DNA of 64,000 nt from Mycobacterium aquaticum (GTDB taxonomy: Bacteria > Actinomycetota > Actinomycetes > Mycobacteriales > Mycobacteriaceae): the NCBI RefSeq assembly GCF_002086485.1, contig NZ_MVHF01000019.1, forward strand, positions 1-64,000. Reading direction: 5' to 3'. Positions 17,440 to 26,651 of this stretch are shown piece by piece; positions within the stretch are counted from its first letter, which is position 1, and each line of letters starts with the position of its first letter. Made by a program: the position numbers and the translations under genes. The notes below the pieces were generated by a model. The model worked only from the letters and a program-made list of their open reading frames with translations, was not told the origin of the DNA and ran no database searches.

Positions 17440-18966
17440 GTGGTCGATCAGCGCACACCGGTCATCGTCGGCGTCGGGCAGTTCACCGAGCACATCGGCG
17501 CCTCCGACTACCGCGGCATGTCCTCGGTCGAGCTGGCCGCCGAGGGTGCCCGGGCAGCCTTGCATGACTGTGGAGTCGACGCGGGAATGGTGGCCAGGGT
17601 CATCGACACCGTCGCCGGCGTGCGGCAGTTCGAGATCTCGAAGCCCACACCGCCTCCGTTCGGAGTGTCCGACAACTACCCACGGTCGGTGGCGCAGCGC
17701 ATCGGTGCCGAACCCGCCCGGGCCGTCCTCGAGGTCATCGGTGGGCAGGGCCCACAGCATCTGGTCACCGAATTCGCCGGCTCGATCGCGGCGGGGCGCT
17801 CGGACGTCGTCCTGCTGTTCGGCTCGGACGCGGTGTCCACCGAGCGGTATTACGCCAAACGGGACGACAAACCCGACTTCACCGAGATCGTCGGCGGCCA
17901 GCTGGAGGACCGGGGTTTCGGATACGACGGAATCTTCGACGAATACACCATCGCCCACGGGCTGATCGGCGCGCCCGTCCAGTACGGCCTTCTGGAGAAC
18001 GCGCGGCGCGCACGGCTGGGGCTGTCGGTGCACGCATACCGGCGGAGCATGGCCGAACTGTTCGCACCGTTCTCCAAAGTGGCTGCCAAGAACCCTTTTT
18101 CGTCGTCCCCGGTGGAACGTTCGGTCGACGAGCTGGCCACGGTCACCCAGAGCAACCGGATGATCTGTGATCCCTATCCGCGGCTCATGGTCGCTCGCGA
18201 TCAGGTCAACCAGGGTGCGGCGGTCCTGCTGATGTCGGTCGAATCGGCGCGGCGGCTGGGTGTGCCCGAGGAGAAGTGGGTGTACCTGCGTGGCCACGCC
18301 GACATGAAAGAGCAGAAACTCCTCGAACGGGCCGACGTCGGGGCCAGTCCCGCGTCGGTCGCGGCGGTGGGTGAGGCCCTTCGGGTGGCGGGGATCGGGC
18401 TCGACGAGGTGGCCGCGTTCGACCTCTACAGCTGTTTTCCGTTCCCGGTGTTCAACATCTGCGACAGCACCGGGTTGGCAACCGACGACGAACGTGGCCT
18501 GACGCTGACCGGCGGGTTGCCGTTCTTCGGTGGGCCGGGCAACAACTACTCGATGCACGCCATCGCCGAAGCGGTCAACGAAATGCGCGACAAGCCTGGA
18601 CAGTTCGCGCTTGTCGGGGCCAACGGCGGGATCGCCAGCAAGTACTCGGTGGGCGTCTACTCGACGGAGCCCGCTGACTGGGCCGAGGATGACAGCGCCG
18701 CGCTGTGCGACCAGATCGCCGCACGGCCCAAGGTCTCGATCACCGAAAAGGCCGATGGTGCAGCCACTGTCGAGACCTACACGGTCCGTTACGACTGGCA
18801 GGCGCCGACGGGCATCGTCATGGGTCGGATGGCTTCTGACGGCAGCCGGTTCCTCGCCACGACGAAAGACGAGGCGCTGCTGGCACTGTTGTGCGACGGT
18901 GACCCGCTCGGCGCGTCGATCGTGGTGCGGTCCGGTGAGACGGGCAACCGCGCGGCACTGGGCTGA
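17440..18966 (+). CDS. Thiolase-like acetyl-CoA acetyltransferase family protein
   Basis: A 508-residue thiolase-fold protein with an extra C-terminal OB-like domain (about residues 420-500). GTG 17440 is used because CAGGAGG lies nine bases upstream; TTG 17431 directly abuts that site. The N-terminal region PVIVGVGQFTEHIG fits the SCP-x/type-1-like subgroup. The usual thiolase nucleophile Cys of the N-terminal half is not visible (LLFGSDAVS at the expected place), and the usual GHP histidine loop reads FFGGPGNNYSMHA. A cysteine in YSCFPFPVF matches the HDCF position of SCP2-type thiolases. Activity on lipid or steroid acyl-CoA is plausible but the catalytic set is unusual. It stands alone. 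Confidence 0.8.
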   Translation: MVDQRTPVIVGVGQFTEHIGASDYRGMSSVELAAEGARAALHDCGVDAGMVARVIDTVAGVRQFEISKPTPPPFGVSDNYPRSVAQRIGAEPARAVLEVIGGQGPQHLVTEFAGSIAAGRSDVVLLFGSDAVSTERYYAKRDDKPDFTEIVGGQLEDRGFGYDGIFDEYTIAHGLIGAPVQYGLLENARRARLGLSVHAYRRSMAELFAPFSKVAAKNPFSSSPVERSVDELATVTQSNRMICDPYPRLMVARDQVNQGAAVLLMSVESARRLGVPEEKWVYLRGHADMKEQKLLERADVGASPASVAAVGEALRVAGIGLDEVAAFDLYSCFPFPVFNICDSTGLATDDERGLTLTGGLPFFGGPGNNYSMHAIAEAVNEMRDKPGQFALVGANGGIASKYSVGVYSTEPADWAEDDSAALCDQIAARPKVSITEKADGAATVETYTVRYDWQAPTGIVMGRMASDGSRFLATTKDEALLALLCDGDPLGASIVVRSGETGNRAALG

Positions 18967-19017
18967 CGGACCGCCTGATGCGGCCCCGATTTCGGGGTTC
19001 GCCCTTAGGCTGAACGT

Positions 19018-19746
19018 ATGAGCCAGGGCAGTCATCGGGTGCCGCGGCCGAATCCTCGGGCTTTCCGGACGGCTGTGGCTGCCCTTGCGATGATCGCCAC
19101 CCTGGCGTCGTGCACCCGCACTGTCGACGGCGTCGCGTCCGCCCCGGTGTCAGGCAAGGGCGCCATGGTGGACGGCGGCAACCTCGAGTCGTTGCTGCTC
19201 ACTCCCGATGTGGTATCCGGCATCGTGGGACTGCCGAACATGGTGACCATCTCGTCGTGGATGAAGCCGGACACCAGTGACAGCGGTGAAAGCTACGTGC
19301 CGCGTGACTGTCTCGGGGCGTTGTACAGCGGGATGTCGGTGGTCTACGCAGGCAACGGCTACTCGTCGATCTTCCAGACACGCACCGGCCCCAACAAATC
19401 CAAGCCGGACGCCACGCCGTCCATCGACCAATCGGCGTCGGCGTTCGACAGCCCGGCCGAAGCGCAGAAGGCCATGGACGAGTACCTCGACACGCTGCAC
19501 AACTGTGCCGGTAAGGATTTCACGTACACCCGTATCCAGCTCACCTGGAAACTCGGGAGCCCCACCGATGCAGGCAACGGGATCACCACGATGGAGAGCA
19601 CGCTGCAAGGTGGTGACCAGGTGATCGACCGGGCGTTGGCCGTCAAGGGCAACGTTCTCGTCGAAGTGCAGTCTCAGGACCGCAAACCGCTGGCCGACGA
19701 CGTCAAGAAAATCATGGACAAGGTGCTCGACCAGATCGGCAGCTGA
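19018..19746 (+). CDS. Lipoprotein with PknH-sensor-like extracellular domain
   Basis: A 242-residue predicted lipoprotein. A basic N-terminus and hydrophobic stretch end in the lipobox LASC (Cys near residue 31). The mature part resembles the PknH-type extracellular sensor domain: LLLTPDVVSGIVG, then RDCLGALYSGM and HNCAGKDF, giving a possible disulphide, and a C-terminal helix DVKKIMDKVLDQI. This family includes several mycobacterial lipoproteins and the sensor of the PknH kinase. The ligand is unknown. The ATG has almost no leader beyond a TAGGCT-like element, so transcription may start close by. Confidence 0.85.
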   Translation: MSQGSHRVPRPNPRAFRTAVAALAMIATLASCTRTVDGVASAPVSGKGAMVDGGNLESLLLTPDVVSGIVGLPNMVTISSWMKPDTSDSGESYVPRDCLGALYSGMSVVYAGNGYSSIFQTRTGPNKSKPDATPSIDQSASAFDSPAEAQKAMDEYLDTLHNCAGKDFTYTRIQLTWKLGSPTDAGNGITTMESTLQGGDQVIDRALAVKGNVLVEVQSQDRKPLADDVKKIMDKVLDQIGS

Positions 19747-19752
19747 GCCCCG

Positions 19753-20601
19753 TCACACCAGCGCGGCGAGCTTGCCTGCCAGGTGTTCGACGTATCCGGC
19801 CACCTCGGACTCGGCACGGTCGGGCAGGCCGAAAAGTACCTCGGTCACGCCGAGCTCGCGCCAGTGCGCCAGCTTGTCGGCGTCCGGTTTGAAGTCCAGC
19901 GCCACGATCTGCGGTGCGCCGTCACGCCCAGCGTCCGACCAGGTGTCCTGCAGCAGTTTCACCGGCTCGTCGATGTTGAAGTCGCGCGGCGTGGTGATCC
20001 AGCCGTCGGCCGACTTCGCGATCCACTTGAAGTTCTTCTCGGTGCCTGCCGCGCCGACCAGCACCGGGATGTGCGCCTGCACGGGTTTGGGCCACGCCCA
20101 CGAGGGCCCGAAGTTCACGAATTCGCCCTCGTAGGAGGCTTCTTCCTGCGTCCACAGTGCACGCATGGCTTCCAGGTATTCGCGCAGCATCGTCCTCCGA
20201 CGTGCCGGCGGAACGTTGTGGTCGGCCAGTTCGTCTGTGTTCCAACCGAATCCGACACCAAGGCTGACCCGGCCGCCGGACAGGTGGTCGAGGGTCGCGA
20301 TGGACTTGGCCAGGGTGATGGGGTCGTGCTCGACCGGAAGCGCGACGGCCGTCGACAGCCGCACCCGCGAAGTCACGGCGCACGCCGTACCCAACGACAC
20401 CCATGGATCGAGGGTGCGCATGTAGCGGTCGTCGGGCAGCGACTCGTCGCCCGTGGTCGGATGTGCGGCCTCGCGTTTGACCGGGATGTGCGTGTGTTCG
20501 GGCACGTAGAAGGTGGTGAAGCCGTGATCGTCGGCGAGTTTGGCGGCCTTCGCGGGGGCGATGCCGCGGTCGCTGGTGAAGAGAACGAGCCCGTAGTCCA
20601 T
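19753..20601 (-). CDS. LLM-class F420-dependent oxidoreductase
   Basis: A 282-residue luciferase-like TIM-barrel enzyme, counterpart of Rv0953c. It starts MDYGLVLFTSDRGI at ATG 20601. Visible family features are YVPEHTHIP, LGTACAVTSRVRLSTAV, and LSGGRVSLGVGFGWNTDE, which includes the typical F420/FMN-binding segment. The C-terminus carries VTEVLFGLPD. A KstR-type box (20610-20623) lies only 8 bp upstream of the ATG, which suggests derepression by sterol-derived CoA esters. The substrate is unknown. It is divergent from the SfnG-like gene. Confidence 0.88.
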   Translation of the reverse strand: MDYGLVLFTSDRGIAPAKAAKLADDHGFTTFYVPEHTHIPVKREAAHPTTGDESLPDDRYMRTLDPWVSLGTACAVTSRVRLSTAVALPVEHDPITLAKSIATLDHLSGGRVSLGVGFGWNTDELADHNVPPARRRTMLREYLEAMRALWTQEEASYEGEFVNFGPSWAWPKPVQAHIPVLVGAAGTEKNFKWIAKSADGWITTPRDFNIDEPVKLLQDTWSDAGRDGAPQIVALDFKPDADKLAHWRELGVTEVLFGLPDRAESEVAGYVEHLAGKLAALV

Positions 20602-20609
20602 GCCAGAAT

Positions 20610-20623
20610 TAGAACGTGTTCTA
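20610..20623. promoter_or_regulatory. KstR-type operator
   Basis: TAGAACGTGTTCTA matches the KstR consensus TnnAACnnGTTnnA at every fixed position and is palindromic around its central GT. KstR is the TetR-family repressor of mycobacterial sterol catabolism. The box is 8 bp from the ATG of the leftward F420 oxidoreductase gene and about 120 bp from the rightward SfnG-like gene. Confidence 0.85.
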
Positions 20624-20744
20624 GTCCGAAGGGCAAGACCGAGGGTTCCCGGAGCACCGGCGCCGCCTGTGCGGGCCGCGATGAAAAGTTCAGCGCGAGT
20701 GTTACCCGTGACCACCTGCTGGATGTTTGCTGGTATCGGACGCC

Positions 20745-21875
20745 ATGACGACCGAACGCATCGCCGACCACGTCAAGTTCGCCTATTGGGTGCCCAACGT
20801 CAGTGGCGGTCTGGTGACCAGCGACATCGAACAGCGGACCGACTGGAATTACGAGTACAACGCGAAATTGGCGCAGACCGCGGAGAACAACGGGTTCGAA
20901 TACGCCCTGAGCCAGGTGCGCTACGAGGCCAGCTACGGCGCCGAGTTCCAGCATGAATCCACCAGCTTCAGCCTCGCGTTGTTGCTGGCAACACAGCGGC
21001 TCAAGGTCATCGCCGCGGTTCATCCAGGGCTGTGGCAACCGGCCGTGCTGGCCAAGCTGGGCGCGACCGCCGACCATCTGTCGGGCGGCAGATTCGCGGT
21101 CAACGTGGTCTCCGGCTGGTTCAAGGACGAGTTCACCCATCTGGGCGAACCCTGGCTCGAGCACGACGAGCGCTACCGCCGCAGCGCGGAGTTCCTGCAG
21201 GTGCTGCGCAAGATCTGGACCGAGGACGACGTCGATTTCCGCGGCGACTTCTACCGCATCCACGATTTCACCCTCAAGCCCAAGCCGCTCAACACCGCCG
21301 AGCGTCCCAACCCGGAGTTGTTCCAGGGTGGCAACTCGTCGGCGGCCCGGCGCAACGGCGGCTACTACGCCGACTGGTACTTCTCCAACGGCAAGGATTT
21401 CGACGGGGTGACCGAACAGGTCGTCGAGGTGCGCGACCACGCCCGCGATGCGAACCGGGAAGTGCGGTTCGGGCTCAACGGCTTCATCATCGCCCGGGAC
21501 ACGGAAAAAGAAGCGAAGGAGACGTTGAAGGAGATCATCGCCAAGGCCAACAAGCCCGCGGTGGAAGGGTTCCACAACGCCGTGCAGCAGGCCGGCAATT
21601 CGACCGGCGACAAGAAGGGAATGTGGGCGGACTCCAGCTTCGAAGACCTGGTGCAGTACAACGACGGATTCCGCACTCAGCTGATCGGTACGCCCGAGCA
21701 GATCGCGGAACGCATTGCCGCGTACCGCAAACGCGGCGTCGATCTGATCCTCGGCGGATTCCTGCATTTCCAAGAGGAAATCGAGTATTTCGGTGCCAAG
21801 GTGCTGCCGCTGGTGCGCGAAATCGAGGCGGCCGAACAGGATTCGGTCGATGCTCCTGTTCTGGTACCGGCTTGA
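20745..21875 (+). CDS. sfnG: Dimethylsulfone monooxygenase SfnG-like flavin monooxygenase
   Basis: A 376-residue luciferase-like FMNH2-dependent monooxygenase. In characterised bacteria SfnG turns dimethylsulfone into methanesulfinate in sulfur scavenging. The sequence shows the SfnG-type beginning FAYWVPNVSGGLVTSDIEQR, then YGAEFQHES, HPGLWQPAVLAKLGATAD, LSGGRFAVNVVSGWFKDEF, and FQGGNSSAARRNGG. A length near 360-380 is normal for the family. ATG 20745 gives the family N-terminus. No other sulfonate genes are near, so the physiological sulfone is an inference. A terminator-like hairpin follows at 21887-21920. Confidence 0.85.
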   Translation: MTTERIADHVKFAYWVPNVSGGLVTSDIEQRTDWNYEYNAKLAQTAENNGFEYALSQVRYEASYGAEFQHESTSFSLALLLATQRLKVIAAVHPGLWQPAVLAKLGATADHLSGGRFAVNVVSGWFKDEFTHLGEPWLEHDERYRRSAEFLQVLRKIWTEDDVDFRGDFYRIHDFTLKPKPLNTAERPNPELFQGGNSSAARRNGGYYADWYFSNGKDFDGVTEQVVEVRDHARDANREVRFGLNGFIIARDTEKEAKETLKEIIAKANKPAVEGFHNAVQQAGNSTGDKKGMWADSSFEDLVQYNDGFRTQLIGTPEQIAERIAAYRKRGVDLILGGFLHFQEEIEYFGAKVLPLVREIEAAEQDSVDAPVLVPA

Positions 21876-21886
21876 GATCGGAATGA

Positions 21887-21920
21887 CACCCGGAGCGTGT
21901 GCCACCCACACCTCCGGGTG
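21887..21920. terminator. Terminator-like hairpin after sfnG
   Basis: CACCCGGAG (21887-21895) pairs with CTCCGGGTG (21912-21920) around a 16-nt loop. There is no U tract, which is common in mycobacteria. Confidence 0.6.
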
Positions 21921-22011
21921 CGCTAGCGTGGAAGATCGAAACGCTCAGGCGGTCGTGATGATGCCCGCGTGAACGCGCTACGCGACGCCCGACCAGCACA
22001 GGAGAGGTTCC

Positions 22012-22920
22012 ATGTCCTATCCGCCCAGTAGTCCCGGATACCCGCCCACCTCGCCGTACGGTGCGCCGCAGCAGCCCGGCCGGCCCGCCGCGCCTGCGGC
22101 AGCAGCCACGCCCGCGGGGGAGAACGCGCTGCCCACCTATCTGCTCGGTGCCGTCGCCGGTCTCGGTGTGGTGACCTACCTGCTGAGCTTCGTCGGTCTC
22201 ACCGAGTCGTCCACCGGTGGCTTCTCGCTGGTCTCCCACGGCGAATGGGACATCTACGCCGCCTTGCTCGCCGCCCTGGTGGCCGGGGTGAGCCTGCTGC
22301 CCAAGCAGAAGAAGCGTGCCGCGCTGGTGGCCGTGTTGTCGGCGTTCGGATTCCTGCTGGTGATCCGCAATGTCATCGCGTCGCTCGACACGGCGACGTG
22401 GGCGTACTGGGTCGTACTCGGCCTCACCCTGGTGCAGACCGGTCTCGCCCTGTGGGTGGTGCTGCTGGAGTCCGGCATCATCGCGCCGCCGGCGCCCAAG
22501 CCGCAATACGAGCCGCAGCCTCCGCAATACGGCCAGTACGGCGGCCCGTCGCAGTACTACGGCCAGCAGAGCCAGCCGCAGCACAGCGCCCAGCCCTACC
22601 AGCAGGCCCCGCCCCAGCAACAGCGTCCGGGCTACCCGTCGCAGTACGGCAGCTACTCCGGCGGTCCCAACACCGGTGGTTTCCAGGCTCAGCAGAATCC
22701 CCAGGGCGGTTCCCAGAGCGGTCCCGCAGGCGGCCACAACGGCCCGCCGACTCCGCCGACCGGTTTCCCCGCGTTCGGACAGCCGCAGCAGCAGCCGCAA
22801 CAGCCGCAGCAGCAGTCGTCGTCGGGCAGCTCGAACGCTTCTGCGCCGACCACCCAGGTTCCGACGCAGCAACCGACGCAGCACTCGTCCTCACAGCAAT
22901 CTGGCCCGTCACAGTCGTAA
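22012..22920 (+). CDS. 34-kDa-antigen-like membrane protein with Gln/Pro-rich tail
   Basis: A 302-residue envelope protein, counterpart of Rv0954. A short Pro-rich N-terminus precedes four hydrophobic segments (about residues 43-62, 80-98, 103-120 and 130-155). The remaining half is a low-complexity tail rich in Gln, Pro, Ser and Tyr (for example PQYGQYGGPSQYYGQQSQPQ), expected to be disordered. The ATG follows CAGGAGAGG. It lies directly before perM, as in M. tuberculosis, which suggests a shared role in cell-envelope or division functions. No enzymatic motif. Confidence 0.9.
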   Translation: MSYPPSSPGYPPTSPYGAPQQPGRPAAPAAAATPAGENALPTYLLGAVAGLGVVTYLLSFVGLTESSTGGFSLVSHGEWDIYAALLAALVAGVSLLPKQKKRAALVAVLSAFGFLLVIRNVIASLDTATWAYWVVLGLTLVQTGLALWVVLLESGIIAPPAPKPQYEPQPPQYGQYGGPSQYYGQQSQPQHSAQPYQQAPPQQQRPGYPSQYGSYSGGPNTGGFQAQQNPQGGSQSGPAGGHNGPPTPPTGFPAFGQPQQQPQQPQQQSSSGSSNASAPTTQVPTQQPTQHSSSQQSGPSQS

Positions 22921-22980
22921 GCTGGTCCGCGCGTGCGCAACCCGCGCACGCGTGATCATCTGCGAGGAGCGGCCAACCCC

Positions 22981-24441
22981 GTGAGCAACCGGCCAGCCGG
23001 CACACGCCAGGCGCGTGAACTGCTTCGGGTCGCATTCGGTCCGTCCGTCGTGGCGTTGGTGGTGATCGCCGCTGTCACGCTGTTGCAGCTGCTGATCGCC
23101 AACAGCGACATGACGGGCGCGTTCGGTGCGATCGCCAGCATGTGGCTGGGGGTGCACCAGGTTCCGGTGTCCATCGGCGGCCGGGTGCTCGGGGTGATGC
23201 CGCTGCTGCCGGTGCTGTTGATGGTGTGGGGGACGGCCCGCACGACCGCGGCCGCCACGGCGCCCAACTCGTCCTGGTTCGTCACCCGCTGGGTGGTGGC
23301 GTCGGCATTGGGCGGTCCGGTGCTGATCGCCGCGGTCATGCTGGCCGTCATCCACGACGCCGCGTCGGTGCTCACCGAGCTGCAGACCCCCAGCGCGCTG
23401 CGCGCCTTCACCGGAGTGCTCGCCGTGCACGCGCTCGGCGCGGTGATCGGTGTGGGATCGAAGGTCGGCCGCCGCACCCTGCACCAGTCGCCATTGCCGA
23501 ACTGGCTGCCCGACGCGTTGCGCGCGGCGATGGCCGGGGTGCTCGCCCTGTTCGGGCTGTCCGGCGTGGTCACCGCGGCCTCGCTGGTCGTCCACTGGGG
23601 CACCATGCACGACCTCTACGCCATCACCGACACCGTGCTCGGCCAGCTCAGCCTCACCCTGCTGGCCATCCTCTACATACCCAACGTGATCGTCGGGACC
23701 GCGGCCATCGCGGTCGGTTCCAGCGCCCACGTGGGGTTGGCGACGTTCAGCTCGTTCACGGTCTTCGGCGGCGACATCCCCGCGGTACCCGTGCTGGCCG
23801 CCCTGCCCACGCCGCCGCTCGGGCCGGTGTGGGTGGCGCTGCTGATCGTCGGCGCCGCGTCCGCGGTGGCGGTCGGGCAGCAGTGTGCGCGACGGCCTCT
23901 GACCCTGCTGCCCGCCGCGGCCAAGCTCGGGGTGGCGTCGGTGGTCGCGGCGGTGACCATGGCGCTGCTGGCGTACGCCGCGGGCGGTCGGCTGGGCAAC
24001 TTCGGGGACGTCGGGGTGGACCAGTCGACATTCGGACCCGCGGTGTTCCTGTGGTTCGCCGGCATCGGCGGGCTGACCGTGGCGATGTCCGGCGGCATCG
24101 CCCGCAGGCCGCGACGGGTCGCCGAGCCCGCACCCGAACCGCAGGCCGCCGAGCCGTACGACGACGAACCGCTGGCCGAGCCGGATGAGCTGGACGAGTC
24201 AGAGGACCACGAAGCCGACTTCGAGCCCGAGTATCAACGCGGCTACCGGGGTGGTGACGAGGAACCTCCGCTCGACGTCGAGGAAGTCGACGCCCCCGAC
24301 GAGGAGCCCATCGTGGCGTGGTCGAGCGGTGACACCACCGCCGACACCGACCACGCCGGCCACTACCCGGAGGATCCCGAGGAGCACTTCATCGCCGATC
24401 ATGACGTGACCGGCGATCCGCCCCGCGACAGAGCCGACTAG
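22981..24441 (+). CDS. perM: PerM-like integral membrane protein (cell division)
   Basis: A 486-residue polytopic membrane protein, counterpart of Rv0955 (PerM), which in M. tuberculosis supports cell division and persistence through FtsB. About ten hydrophobic segments span residues 25-380. The C-terminal 100 residues form a strongly acidic cytoplasmic tail with clusters such as DELDESEDHEADFEPEY. GTG 22981 is chosen because GAGGAG lies upstream and it gives a normal N-terminus (MSNRPAGTRQARELL); the frame is open to 22933. purN starts 10 bp downstream, so the genes are probably co-transcribed. Confidence 0.88.
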   Translation: MSNRPAGTRQARELLRVAFGPSVVALVVIAAVTLLQLLIANSDMTGAFGAIASMWLGVHQVPVSIGGRVLGVMPLLPVLLMVWGTARTTAAATAPNSSWFVTRWVVASALGGPVLIAAVMLAVIHDAASVLTELQTPSALRAFTGVLAVHALGAVIGVGSKVGRRTLHQSPLPNWLPDALRAAMAGVLALFGLSGVVTAASLVVHWGTMHDLYAITDTVLGQLSLTLLAILYIPNVIVGTAAIAVGSSAHVGLATFSSFTVFGGDIPAVPVLAALPTPPLGPVWVALLIVGAASAVAVGQQCARRPLTLLPAAAKLGVASVVAAVTMALLAYAAGGRLGNFGDVGVDQSTFGPAVFLWFAGIGGLTVAMSGGIARRPRRVAEPAPEPQAAEPYDDEPLAEPDELDESEDHEADFEPEYQRGYRGGDEEPPLDVEEVDAPDEEPIVAWSSGDTTADTDHAGHYPEDPEEHFIADHDVTGDPPRDRAD

Positions 24442-24451
24442 GCTGCTGCGC

Positions 24452-25081
24452 GTGCAGCAACCGCTACATGTGCCCCCGAGCGCACCCGCACGCCTGGTCG
24501 TGTTGGCTTCGGGCACCGGATCACTGCTGGCGTCGCTACTGGCGGCCGCCGCCGACGACTACCCGGCCCGCGTGGTGGCGGTCGGAACGGATCGCGCGTG
24601 CGCGGCACTCGACATCGCAGCGGCCGCCGGGGTGAAGTCCTACACCGTCCGCTTGGGTGACCACCCCGACCGGGCAGAGTGGGACCAGGCGTTGACCGCC
24701 GCCACCGAGGCCCATGAACCTGATCTGGTGGTCTCCGCCGGATTCATGAAGATCCTTGGGCCCCAGTTCCTTTCGCGTTTCAACGGCAGGGTGGTCAACA
24801 CCCATCCGGCGTTGCTGCCGAGTTTCCCGGGCGCGCACGCGGTGCCCGAGGCGCTGGCCTACGGCGTACGGGTGACCGGATGCACGGTGCATCTGGTCGA
24901 CGCCGGGGTGGACACCGGGCCGATCCTCGCGCAGCACGCCGTGGAGGTGCGCGACGAGGACACCGAAGAGACTTTGCACGAGCGCATCAAGGTCGTCGAA
25001 CGGCGACTTTTGGTGGACGTGCTGGCCGCGCTGGCAACCCGCGGCGTGACCTGGACCGGACGAAAGGCGACCATAGGATGA
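24452..25081 (+). CDS. purN: Phosphoribosylglycinamide formyltransferase
   Basis: A 209-residue enzyme that transfers a formyl group from 10-formyltetrahydrofolate to GAR in purine synthesis. The motif SGTGSLL near the N-terminus binds the phosphoribosyl group. The catalytic Asn and His are in VVNTHPALLPSFPGAHAV and the Asp in HLVDAGVDTGPILA. GTG start. The stop overlaps the purH start (ATGA at 25078-25081), so the two are translationally coupled. Confidence 0.97.
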   Translation: MQQPLHVPPSAPARLVVLASGTGSLLASLLAAAADDYPARVVAVGTDRACAALDIAAAAGVKSYTVRLGDHPDRAEWDQALTAATEAHEPDLVVSAGFMKILGPQFLSRFNGRVVNTHPALLPSFPGAHAVPEALAYGVRVTGCTVHLVDAGVDTGPILAQHAVEVRDEDTEETLHERIKVVERRLLVDVLAALATRGVTWTGRKATIG

Positions 25082-26640
25082 GCGACAAGCGACCGATCCG
25101 GCGCGCACTGATCAGCGTGTACGACAAGACCGGCCTTGCCGAGCTGGCCCGCGGCCTGCACGAGGCCGGGGTGACGATCGTCTCCACCGGGTCCACGGCG
25201 AAAACCATTGCCTCGGGCGGTGTTCCCGTCACCCCGGTCGAAGAGGTGACAGGTTTCCCCGAGGTGCTCGACGGCCGGGTGAAGACTCTGCACCCGCGGG
25301 TGCACGCGGGCCTGCTGGCCGACACCCGCAAGCCCGAACACCTTGCCGCCCTTCAAGAACTGAACGTCGAGGCGTTCGAGCTCGTGGTGGTCAACCTCTA
25401 CCCCTTCACCGAGACCGTGGAATCCGGTGCGTCGGTCGACGAATGCGTCGAGCAGATCGACATCGGCGGACCCTCGATGGTGCGCGCCGCGGCCAAGAAC
25501 CACCCGAGTGTCGCGGTAGTGGTGGACCCACTGGGTTACGACGGCGTGCTGGCCGCCGTGCGGGCCGGCGGCTTCACGCTGGACGAGCGAAAGAAACTGG
25601 CGTCCTTGGCATTCCGGCACACCGCCGAATACGACGTCGCGGTGGCCGGCTGGATGGCCTCGACGCTGGCGCCGGAAGAGCCCGCCCAACCGCTGCCGGC
25701 CTGGTTCGCCGGCACCTGGCACCGTAGCGCGGTGTTGCGCTACGGCGAGAACCCGCATCAGCAGGCCGCCGTCTACCGCGACGATTCGGCGTGGCCGGGC
25801 CTGGCGCAAGCCGAGCAGCTGCACGGCAAGGAGATGTCCTACAACAACTACACCGACGCCGATGCGGCGTGGCGGGCGGCGTTCGACCACGAAGAGATCT
25901 GCGTGGCGATCATCAAGCACGCCAACCCGTGTGGCATCGCGATCTCGTCGGTCTCGGTGGCCGACGCGCACCGCAAGGCCCACGAGTGTGATCCGCTCAG
26001 CGCGTTCGGCGGCGTCATCGCCTCGAACACCGAGGTCAGCGTCGAGATGGCGGAGACCGTCGCCGACGTCTTCACCGAGGTCATCATCGCCCCGGCCTAC
26101 GAGCCCGGTGCGGTAGAAGTGCTCGCGCGCAAGAAGAACGTCCGCATCCTGGTCGCGTCCGAGCCTTTGGTCGGCGGAGTCGAGATGCGCCCGATCAGCG
26201 GCGGGTTGCTGCTGCAGGACCGCGACGCGCTCGACGCCGAAGGCGACGACCCGAACAACTGGACGCTGGCCACCGGCAATCCGGCCGACGAGCAGACGTT
26301 GGCCGACCTGGTCTTCGCCTGGCGGGCGTGCCGGGCGGTCAAGTCCAACGCGATCGTGGTGGCCAAGGACGGCGCGACCGTCGGCGTCGGTATGGGACAG
26401 GTCAACCGGGTCGACGCGGCGGCGCTGGCCGTGCAGCGGGCAGGGGACCGGGTGGTGGGCGCGGTCGCGGCCTCCGACGCGTTCTTCCCGTTCCCCGACG
26501 GGCTCGAGACGCTGACGCAGGCCGGGGTCAAGGCCATCGTGCATCCGGGCGGGTCCATGCGCGACGACGTGGTCACCGAAGCGGCCGCCAAGGCCGGTAT
26601 CAGCCTGTACCTCACTGGTGCACGGCATTTCGCACATTAA
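25078..26640 (+). CDS. purH: Bifunctional AICAR transformylase / IMP cyclohydrolase
   Basis: A 520-residue enzyme for the last two steps of IMP synthesis. The N-terminal 145 residues are the cyclohydrolase (MGS-like) domain: RALISVYDKTGL, STGSTAKTIASGG, VKTLHPRVHAGLL. The C-terminal transformylase domain carries RYGENPHQQAA, the catalytic Lys-His in IKHANPCG, and DAFFPFPDGLE. ATG 25078 follows AGG and overlaps purN. The lipoprotein gene at 26652 follows after 11 bp in the same direction. Confidence 0.98.
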   Translation: MSDKRPIRRALISVYDKTGLAELARGLHEAGVTIVSTGSTAKTIASGGVPVTPVEEVTGFPEVLDGRVKTLHPRVHAGLLADTRKPEHLAALQELNVEAFELVVVNLYPFTETVESGASVDECVEQIDIGGPSMVRAAAKNHPSVAVVVDPLGYDGVLAAVRAGGFTLDERKKLASLAFRHTAEYDVAVAGWMASTLAPEEPAQPLPAWFAGTWHRSAVLRYGENPHQQAAVYRDDSAWPGLAQAEQLHGKEMSYNNYTDADAAWRAAFDHEEICVAIIKHANPCGIAISSVSVADAHRKAHECDPLSAFGGVIASNTEVSVEMAETVADVFTEVIIAPAYEPGAVEVLARKKNVRILVASEPLVGGVEMRPISGGLLLQDRDALDAEGDDPNNWTLATGNPADEQTLADLVFAWRACRAVKSNAIVVAKDGATVGVGMGQVNRVDAAALAVQRAGDRVVGAVAASDAFFPFPDGLETLTQAGVKAIVHPGGSMRDDVVTEAAAKAGISLYLTGARHFAH

Positions 26641-26651
26641 TATTGGCGACC

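Noticed and set aside
22012..22920. Frameshift in the Gln/Pro tail of the 34-kDa-like protein
   Set aside because: The low-complexity tail stays in frame to a stop at the normal distance before perM.
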